Of a DNA stretch of 10,743 nt, positions 6,023 through 10,743 are shown piece by piece. Within the stretch, counting starts at the first letter, position 1; every line of letters begins with the position of its first letter. The DNA is taken from the NCBI GenBank assembly GCA_035565975.1, contig DATMRT010000033.1, positions 1 to 10,743 on the forward strand, in the 5' to 3' direction. Both the position numbers and the translations under genes were made by a program. The DNA comes from Ga0077530 sp035565975. Lineage in GTDB: Bacteria; Pseudomonadota; Alphaproteobacteria; Rhizobiales; Hyphomicrobiaceae. Below the pieces are notes generated by a model. That model was not told where the DNA came from. It did no database searches and saw only the letters and a program-made list of their open reading frames with translations.

Positions 6023-7174
6023 ATGGCCATTCCCCGCACGGTATTCGGCGAGGAACACGAGATGTTCCGCGCTACGGTCAAGGATTTCATCGCGCGCGAG
6101 ATCGCGCCGCACCACGACAAGTGGGAGAAGGATGGCGTCGTTCCGCGCGAGCTCTGGCGCAAGGCGGGAGAAGCCGGCCTGCTGCTGACGGGCATTCCGG
6201 AAGAATATGGCGGCGCCGGCGCGAACTTCCTCATGAGTGCGATCCTCATCGAGGAAATGTCGAAGGGTCTCTATTCCGGGCCCGGTTTTCGGCTTCATTC
6301 CGATATCGTCGCGCCCTACATCCTGCACTACGGCAGCGAGGATCAGAAGCGCGCGCTGCTGCCCCGAATGGCGCGCGGCGAGATCGTCACCGCGATCGCC
6401 ATGACCGAGCCCGGCACGGGCAGCGACCTTCAGGGCATTCGCACGACCGCGGTCCGACAGGGCAACGAGCTCGTCGTCAACGGCCAGAAGACCTACATCA
6501 CGAACGGCCAGCTCGCCGACGTCATCATCGTCGCGGCCAAAACCGACCCCAAGGAAGGCGCCAAGGGCATTTCACTCGTGATCGTCGAGGCTGATCGGCC
6601 GGGCTTTGCCCGCGGGCGCAATCTCGAGAAGATCGGCAACAAGGCGCAGGACACCTCCGAGCTCTTCTTCGACAACGTGCGCGTGCCGCCATCCAACGTG
6701 CTCGGCGCAGAGGGGAAAGGCTTCTCCTATCTCATGCAGGAGCTGCCGCAGGAGCGCCTGATCGTCGGCCTCGCCGCGGTCGCGATCATGGAGGCGGCTT
6801 TAGAGTGGACGCTCGCCTACACGCGCGACCGCAAGGCCTTCGGGCGGCCCATCGCCGACTTCCAGAACTCGCGCTTCAAGCTCGCCGAGGTGGCGACGGA
6901 GGTCCAGGTCGCGCGCGTTTTCGTCGACAAGTGCCTGGAGCTGCATATCGCGGGGCAGCTCGACGTGCCGACGGCGGCCATGCAGAAGTGGTGGCTGACG
7001 GAGGTCGAGGGGCGCGTGCTCGACATCTGCCTCCAGCTTCACGGCGGCGCCGGCTTCATGTGGGAGTATCCCATCGCGCGCGCCTATGCCGATGCGCGCG
7101 TGCACCGCATCTTCGCCGGCACGACGGAGATCATGAAGGAAATCGTCGCGCGGTCATTGATGGTGGGGCGGTAA
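6023..7174 (+). CDS. Acyl-CoA dehydrogenase, long-chain/isovaleryl-type subgroup
   Basis: This 383-residue FAD enzyme should catalyse alpha,beta-desaturation of an acyl-CoA and pass electrons to ETF. The first acyl-CoA dehydrogenase signature AMTEPGTGSDLQG is at 126-138, and the C-terminal signature containing QLHGGAGFMWEYPIARAY starts at about 338. The FAD/dimer segment YTRDRKAFGRP is near 266-276. The segment ELPQERLIVG and the MWEYPIA and GTTEIMKEI stretches closely resemble mammalian long-chain acyl-CoA dehydrogenase. At the loop position where medium-chain enzymes carry the catalytic Glu (YEGT) this protein has FAGT (Ala365). The base is therefore probably E244 in PQER, equivalent to the helix-G Glu of the long-chain and isovaleryl enzymes. 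I chose the ATG at 6023, with GGAG at 6010-6013, over an in-frame ATG at 5969 that adds 18 unconserved residues. Chain-length preference cannot be fixed. Confidence 0.94.
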   Translation: MAIPRTVFGEEHEMFRATVKDFIAREIAPHHDKWEKDGVVPRELWRKAGEAGLLLTGIPEEYGGAGANFLMSAILIEEMSKGLYSGPGFRLHSDIVAPYILHYGSEDQKRALLPRMARGEIVTAIAMTEPGTGSDLQGIRTTAVRQGNELVVNGQKTYITNGQLADVIIVAAKTDPKEGAKGISLVIVEADRPGFARGRNLEKIGNKAQDTSELFFDNVRVPPSNVLGAEGKGFSYLMQELPQERLIVGLAAVAIMEAALEWTLAYTRDRKAFGRPIADFQNSRFKLAEVATEVQVARVFVDKCLELHIAGQLDVPTAAMQKWWLTEVEGRVLDICLQLHGGAGFMWEYPIARAYADARVHRIFAGTTEIMKEIVARSLMVGR

Positions 7175-7182
7175 TCGCTATT

Positions 7183-7223
7183 CCCTCTCCCCGCTTTTGC
7201 GGGGAGAGGGTTAGGGTGAGGGA
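7183..7223 (+). repeat. REP-like intergenic hairpin element, copy 1
   Basis: CCCTCTCCCCGC (7183-7194) pairs perfectly with GCGGGGAGAGGG (7199-7210) around a TTTT loop, and the tail TTAGGGTGAGGGA follows. Hairpins of this wording followed by 'ttagggtgaggg' are, from general knowledge, frequent intergenic repeats in Rhizobiales. The stem starts 8 bp after the dehydrogenase stop, so it may also serve as a terminator or mRNA 3'-end stabiliser, although no U-tract follows. Confidence 0.8.
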
Positions 7224-7257
7224 CGACCACGAATTCTGACATTGGAGGATGCCGCCG

Positions 7258-7298
7258 CCCCTCATCCCGACCTTCTCCCCGCTTCTACGGGGAGAAGG
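7258..7298 (-). repeat. REP-like intergenic hairpin element, copy 2 (inverted)
   Basis: CCTTCTCCCCG (7271-7281) pairs with CGGGGAGAAGG (7288-7298) around a 6-nt loop. Read on the minus strand, this copy has the same layout as copy 1: hairpin first, then a tail TCGGGATGAGGGG matching 9 of 13 positions of the first tail. The two copies are inverted, with tails facing each other across about 34 bp. The stem begins 7 bp beyond the stop of the beta-propeller gene, so each copy sits at the 3' end of one of two convergent genes. Confidence 0.78.
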
Positions 7299-7305
7299 AG
7301 AAGCG

Positions 7306-8406
7306 CTATCCAAACGTCACCGCATAGACCGGCGGCAGTGTGTGCGAGACGCACGCCCAGCTCTCGCCCTGATCCTCGCTGACCCACAGGCCGCCCGTCG
7401 TCGAGCCCATGGCGAGCCGGTCACCGCCATCGTCGATTGCAAGTGCATGACGATAGACGACATCGTAGGCGTGTGACTGCGGCAGGCCTTTGCTCAAGAC
7501 CTCAAAGGTCTTTCCGCCATCGCGTGTGCGCGACACGACGAGCTTGCCGTCGAGGGGGATGCGTTTCTCGTCCTTGATTTCGGGAACGAACCACGCCGTG
7601 TCCGGCTCGCGCGGATGCACCACAACCGGGAAGCCGAATGCCGAGGGCTTCGCGTTCGTGATCTCCGTGAAGTTGTTCCCCTCGTCGGACGAAACGAAAA
7701 TACCGTTGTGATGCTGCACCCACATGCGCTGCGGCGCTTCCCGGCACTGCGCGAGGCAGTGCACATCCTGGGCATTGGGCTCGTGCGCCTGCTCAGGCGG
7801 CATGTACTCGGCGCGCATGCCATTGCCGCGCTGCGTCCACGTCTCGCCGGCATCGGACGTGTGCCAGATACCGCCCGTTGAAACGGCGATCGATACGTGC
7901 CGCGAGTTCCTGGGATCCACGCAGACCGAATGGATGCCGGGCAGATCGGCGCCGCCGCCCGTCCACATCTTGCGCGAAGGATGATCCCAGAGCGTGCGCA
8001 CGAACTGCCAGCTCTGGCCGTCATCCCTGGAGCGGAACAGGCCGCCCGGCAGCGTCCCGCACCAGAGCACGCCCGGCTCGTCCGCACCGCCTGCGACGAG
8101 CGCCCATATGCGTACCGTGCTCCACGGAAGCGGCCGGCCCCACATGTCTTTTTCCTCGTAGCCCTCTGGCTTCTCGGGATACGTCGGTGTCGCGATCTCC
8201 TCCCAGCCGTCGGCCGTCGAACGATGGACCTTGACGCCGAAGTGGCCGTGATCGAGGGCGGCATACTTCCTGCCGCTACGCTTGTCGCTCAACGCAAGCG
8301 TCACGTTGTCGGCAAGGAAATCGACTTTAGCGATCTCCCAGCAATTGCCGCAACGCTCGACCGTGAACAGGCCCTTGCGTGTGGAAACGAGCAGTTGGTC
8401 GCTCAT
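7306..8406 (-). CDS. Cytoplasmic BNR/Asp-box beta-propeller protein (sialidase-like fold)
   Basis: This 366-residue protein has no signal peptide. It contains five Asp-box repeats of the S/T-x-D-x-G-x-x-W/F type: SRDDGQSW (126-133), TSDAGETW (183-190), SSDEGNNF (239-246), TRDGGKTF (294-301) and SEDQGESW (343-350). These mark blades of a six- or seven-bladed beta-propeller, as in sialidases and plant photosystem-assembly proteins. I do not see the arginine triad and FRIP motif of a true sialidase, so glycosidase activity should not be assumed. It has seven cysteines, including C19-x-x-C22 and C217-x3-C221, unusual for a simple scaffold. The ATG at 8406 comes 6 bp after the MoaD-like stop, with GGAGG in the end of that gene, so translation of the two is probably coupled. 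Its role may be linked to the MoaD-like partner. Confidence 0.88.
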   Translation of the reverse strand: MSDQLLVSTRKGLFTVERCGNCWEIAKVDFLADNVTLALSDKRSGRKYAALDHGHFGVKVHRSTADGWEEIATPTYPEKPEGYEEKDMWGRPLPWSTVRIWALVAGGADEPGVLWCGTLPGGLFRSRDDGQSWQFVRTLWDHPSRKMWTGGGADLPGIHSVCVDPRNSRHVSIAVSTGGIWHTSDAGETWTQRGNGMRAEYMPPEQAHEPNAQDVHCLAQCREAPQRMWVQHHNGIFVSSDEGNNFTEITNAKPSAFGFPVVVHPREPDTAWFVPEIKDEKRIPLDGKLVVSRTRDGGKTFEVLSKGLPQSHAYDVVYRHALAIDDGGDRLAMGSTTGGLWVSEDQGESWACVSHTLPPVYAVTFG

Positions 8407-8412
8407 GACGCT

Positions 8413-8682
8413 CTACCCTCCCGAGAGTGCTTGAAAGACGTAGATTGTGCTGTTCTCGCCCACAGCGTCACCGAGCCCTGCGCGGTCGCGGATCATGATG
8501 CCGTCGACGAAGATGGTCATGTGCCGGCGTAGTGCCGACTGGTCATCGAGCACGTAGCTGCGCACTTGTGGGTTCTGCGCGAACACGGCTGCGAGCACTT
8601 CCCGCACCGTCTTGCCGGGCGCCTCGGCTTCCGGGCACGCCACGTGGCGCTGGATATTGGGCGTGAAGACGACGCGGGCCAT
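8413..8682 (-). CDS. MoaD/ThiS-family ubiquitin-fold protein with C-terminal Gly-Gly
   Basis: This 89-residue protein matches the size and layout of the MoaD/ThiS beta-grasp sulfur carriers. It has an N-terminal beta-strand (ARVVFTP), a helix around 24-36 (KTVREVLAAVFAQ), the strand MTIFVDGIMIRD (55-66) and a C-terminal strand TIYVFQALSGG ending in the diagnostic Gly-Gly. In the family, an E1-like enzyme adenylates this Gly-Gly and converts it to a thiocarboxylate, or to a conjugate with a target lysine. No E1-like gene (MoeB/ThiF), no MoaE and no thiazole gene is in the window, so a role in molybdopterin or thiamine synthesis is not supported by context. The ATG at 8682 has GGGGAGGA upstream. 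Neighbours are the DUF1428 gene 24 bp upstream and the beta-propeller gene 6 bp downstream, which implies a joint function. Confidence 0.88.
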   Translation of the reverse strand: MARVVFTPNIQRHVACPEAEAPGKTVREVLAAVFAQNPQVRSYVLDDQSALRRHMTIFVDGIMIRDRAGLGDAVGENSTIYVFQALSGG

Positions 8683-8706
8683 GATCAGGCGTCCTCCCCA
8701 GCGCGG

Positions 8707-9057
8707 TCAGTACTGCACGACCGGCACGAAGCCACCGAAGAACATGCGCTTGCCGTCGAACGGCATATCCGTGGGGCTGCACTTGAGGCGGGGATCCTTC
8801 ATGACCGCTGCATTGACGCGGTCGCGATCCTCGCGTGATTTGTAGGTGATCCACGAGAAGACGACGACTTCGCCCTCCTCGAGCTTGACGGCTTGAGGAA
8901 ATGACGTGTGCACGCCCGGCTTGACGTCTTCGGCGACGCATTCGACGAACGAGAGCGCACCGTGATCCATCCAAACCTTGCCGGCGAGCGTCGCCATCTC
9001 CTTGTAGGCATCGAGATTCTTCTTCGGCACCGGGAGCACATAGCCGTCGACGTACAT
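8707..9057 (-). CDS. DUF1428 family protein (YbaA-like)
   Basis: This 116-residue protein matches the DUF1428 family, small proteins with a ferredoxin-like dimeric alpha/beta-barrel expectation and no established biochemical role. It starts MYVDGYVLPVPKKNLDAY, typical of the family, and carries VKPGVHTSFPQAVK in the middle, KDPRL (87-91) and MPFDGKRM (98-105), ending GGFVPVVQY. The ATG at 9057 has AAAGG about 8 nt upstream and gives the normal family length. An in-frame GTG at 9117 would overlap the VOC gene by 25 bp and add 20 unrelated residues. It lies 35 bp after the VOC gene and 24 bp before the MoaD-like gene, all in the same direction, so it is part of the sigma-factor operon. Confidence 0.93.
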   Translation of the reverse strand: MYVDGYVLPVPKKNLDAYKEMATLAGKVWMDHGALSFVECVAEDVKPGVHTSFPQAVKLEEGEVVVFSWITYKSREDRDRVNAAVMKDPRLKCSPTDMPFDGKRMFFGGFVPVVQY

Positions 9058-9092
9058 GAGCTTGCCTTTCTCGAATTGAGCCAATGCGGGGC

Positions 9093-9554
9093 TTATTTCA
9101 CCGATGCTATCGACCACATGACGCCGAATGGGTCACGCAACACGCCGTAGCGGTGCCCCCAGAACATGCGCTGGACCGGCACGGCAACTTCGCAACCCGC
9201 ATCGACCGCGCGCTTCCATACCGGATCGACATCGTCGACCTGCAGATGGAGCGTGTAGCCCTGTGGTCTGACGGCGGGGTAACCGTGCTCCGGAAATGGA
9301 TCGCACAGCATGAGTGAACCGCCGTTCAAATAAAGATGGACGTGCATCATGCGGCCCTTCTCGTCGGGCGGCGCGCGGCCCATCTCCATGGCGTCGAAGG
9401 CGCGGGCGTAGAACTCGGCGGCTTTCTCCGCGCCATCGAGCTGAAGATAGGGCGTGACGCCACCGAGAACTTCGACTTCTCCGGCCCTGCGGGCCGCGTC
9501 GCCATCAATCGCGCCACCGGTGCAGCCCGTCGCCTGTACTGCTTGTTCAGCCAT
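9093..9554 (-). CDS. VOC superfamily protein (glyoxalase/PhnB-like)
   Basis: This 153-residue protein has two beta-alpha-beta-beta-beta modules of the vicinal-oxygen-chelate fold. The first spans about 31-86 (GGVTPYLQLDGAEKAAEFYARAF, then HVHLYLNGGSLMLCD). The second spans about 98-151 (QGYTLHLQVDDVDPVWKRAVDAG, then MFWGHRYGVLRDPFG). The wording is that of PhnB/glyoxalase-like proteins often encoded beside ECF sigma factors; the substrate is unknown. The position after DPFG that is often His is Val here, so metal binding is uncertain. I chose the ATG at 9554 because a strong GGAGG lies 6 nt upstream. An in-frame ATG at 9641, 6 bp after the sigma-factor stop, would add 29 residues without resemblance to the fold. 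About 30 residues before the first strand are also non-conserved. Confidence 0.88.
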   Translation of the reverse strand: MAEQAVQATGCTGGAIDGDAARRAGEVEVLGGVTPYLQLDGAEKAAEFYARAFDAMEMGRAPPDEKGRMMHVHLYLNGGSLMLCDPFPEHGYPAVRPQGYTLHLQVDDVDPVWKRAVDAGCEVAVPVQRMFWGHRYGVLRDPFGVMWSIASVK

Positions 9555-9647
9555 GAGATCCTCCGTTGTTGGCCTGGTCGGCACGCGCTTGGTCTCCATC
9601 TGTTCGACCCAAGGACGCACGACGATGGCGACTTCCGACATCGCCCC

Positions 9648-10743
9648 TCACGAATTTTTCGCGGGCTCCTTCCTTTTGCCGACGCCGCCGCTTGAGCCCG
9701 CCAGTCGATCGAGCTGAAGGCGGATATGCGCGGCTTCCGCCGGCGTGTTGGCGAGCGCGATCGCACGGTCGAAGGCGACTTTGGCCTCACCGGCCCGCTC
9801 GAGCTCGAGCAGGAATGCGCCGCGCGCACCGTGGAAGTAGAAATAACCATCGAGCTGACCTGCGAGCGGCTCGATCATGGCGAGCGCCGCGGCTGGCCCG
9901 TCCGCCTTCGAGACCGCGACGGCCCGGTTGAGCGTCACGACGGGCGAGGGCTGCATCTGCTCGAGGGCACCATAGAGCAGCGCGATCTGCGCCCAGTCGG
10001 TGTCCTCTGCACGCGTCGCGCGGGAATGCAGCGCCGCAATCGCCGCCTGAATCTGATAGGGGCCCGGCCTGCGGTGGCGGAAAGCCTTGTCGACGAGCGC
10101 CAGCCCCTCGCCGATAAGCTTGCCATTCCATTGGCTGCGATCCTGATTGGGCAGCAGAACCGAATTGCCGTCATCGTCGAAGCGAGCATCGGCGCGCGCG
10201 TGCTGCAGCAGCATGAGCGCCAGCAGCGCCTGTATCTCAGGCTCGACGGGAAAGAGATGGAGCAACAGGCGTGCGAGCCGTATGGCCTCTTCGCACAGCA
10301 CGGCGCGCGCGCCCTGCTCGGCGACATCGCTCGTGTAGCCTTCGTTGAAAAGGAGGTAGAGCACGCCCGCAACGGCCGCGATACGCTCGCTGCGCTCCAC
10401 CGCGCCTGGCGCCTCGAAGGGCACGTTGGCGCCGCCGATGCGCCGCTTGGCGCGCGTGATGCGCTGCTCCATGGCGGCTTCGGTGACGAGAAAGGCGCGT
10501 GCGATCTGCGGAACCGACAGGCCCGAGACGATGCGCAATGCAAGCGCGATCTGCTGCGTTGCCGGGAGCTCGGGATGACAGCACACGAAGAGCAGGCGCA
10601 GGATATCGTCACGATAGTCCGCGGCATCGAGGCGCTCGACCGTGGCCGACTCGTTGTCCGAGAGATCCGAGATCGTGTCCTCGTCGGGGAGTGCCGTCAG
10701 GCGGCGCTGGCGCCGCGTCGCATCGATCGCCGCATTGCGGCCG
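9648..10743 (-). CDS. ECF-type RNA polymerase sigma factor with large C-terminal extension (SigJ/ECF42 type), 5'-truncated by window edge
   Basis: The frame is open to the right edge: upstream of an in-frame GTG at 10586 it continues for 52 codons, and these match the family (GRNAAIDATRRQRRL, end of sigma region 2, then DDILRLLFVCCHPEL). The GTG is therefore internal, and the start lies outside the window. Of 364 visible residues, about 59-101 form sigma region 4 with its helix-turn-helix (GLSVPQIARAFLV). The long C-terminal extension contains YLLFNEGY (129-136) and the DGPAAAL motif (281-287), hallmarks of the ECF42 group with a TPR-like C-terminal domain. Such factors have no classical anti-sigma factor, and the extension is thought to control them. 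It is probably the first or second gene of the five-gene minus-strand operon and may autoregulate it. Roughly 50 N-terminal residues are missing from view. Confidence 0.94.
   Translation of the reverse strand, partial: GRNAAIDATRRQRRLTALPDEDTISDLSDNESATVERLDAADYRDDILRLLFVCCHPELPATQQIALALRIVSGLSVPQIARAFLVTEAAMEQRITRAKRRIGGANVPFEAPGAVERSERIAAVAGVLYLLFNEGYTSDVAEQGARAVLCEEAIRLARLLLHLFPVEPEIQALLALMLLQHARADARFDDDGNSVLLPNQDRSQWNGKLIGEGLALVDKAFRHRRPGPYQIQAAIAALHSRATRAEDTDWAQIALLYGALEQMQPSPVVTLNRAVAVSKADGPAAALAMIEPLAGQLDGYFYFHGARGAFLLELERAGEAKVAFDRAIALANTPAEAAHIRLQLDRLAGSSGGVGKRKEPAKNS

Noticed and set aside
7183..7298. CRISPR array from two similar repeats
   Set aside because: There are only two copies, in opposite orientations, with self-complementary stems and no cas genes; REP-like elements explain them.
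7306..8406. Annotation of the propeller as an active sialidase
   Set aside because: Asp boxes alone are structural; no arginine triad or FRIP motif and no signal peptide are seen.
10584..10586. GTG as the start codon of the sigma factor
   Set aside because: The frame stays open for 52 more codons to the edge, and these match sigma region 2/4 linker sequence, so this GTG is an internal Val.

Overview
The window is GC-rich, densely coding DNA whose proteins look alphaproteobacterial, most likely Rhizobiales (Bradyrhizobium/Hyphomicrobium-like). This assignment rests on protein style, the CCCTCTCCCCGC-type intergenic hairpins and the composition; no rRNA or other taxonomic marker is present. 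I see no tRNA, rRNA, CRISPR array, transposase or phage gene.

Region 1 (1-4310) is an exopolysaccharide export locus. A minus-strand operon reads from right to left: an outer-membrane polysaccharide export lipoprotein (Wza/GumB type, 2587-3393), a Wzc/GumC-type co-polymerase fused to a BY-kinase (272-2557), and the start of a third gene that leaves the window (1-255). A specialised NusG/RfaH-like elongation factor (3765-4310) is divergent to it. The roughly 370-bp divergent spacer holds three strong inverted repeats: an 8-bp dyad, a 15-bp perfect palindrome and a 10-bp-stem hairpin. The likely logic is export machinery controlled by a dedicated elongation factor and by an operator in this spacer. 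No glycosyltransferase, flippase or polymerase is in view.

Region 2 (4345-7174) is metabolic. A fumarylacetoacetate-hydrolase family enzyme (4345-5208) lies downstream of a secreted three-TPR protein (5286-5909) on the minus strand. An acyl-CoA dehydrogenase of the long-chain/isovaleryl subgroup (6023-7174) is divergent to both. A convergent pair of REP-like hairpins (7183-7298) separates this block from the next.

Region 3 (7306-10743) is a compact minus-strand operon. It starts with an ECF sigma factor of the large, C-terminally extended SigJ/ECF42 type, whose N-terminus lies beyond the right edge. Then come a VOC (glyoxalase/PhnB-like) protein, a DUF1428 protein, a MoaD/ThiS-type ubiquitin-fold protein ending in Gly-Gly, and a cytoplasmic five-Asp-box beta-propeller with a CxxC motif. 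The MoaD-propeller pair, tightly spaced and without any E1-like activating enzyme or cofactor-biosynthesis gene nearby, is the best candidate for an undescribed system here. Start sites were moved inward from the longest reading frame where a ribosome-binding site or family length supports a shorter protein; each case is explained.
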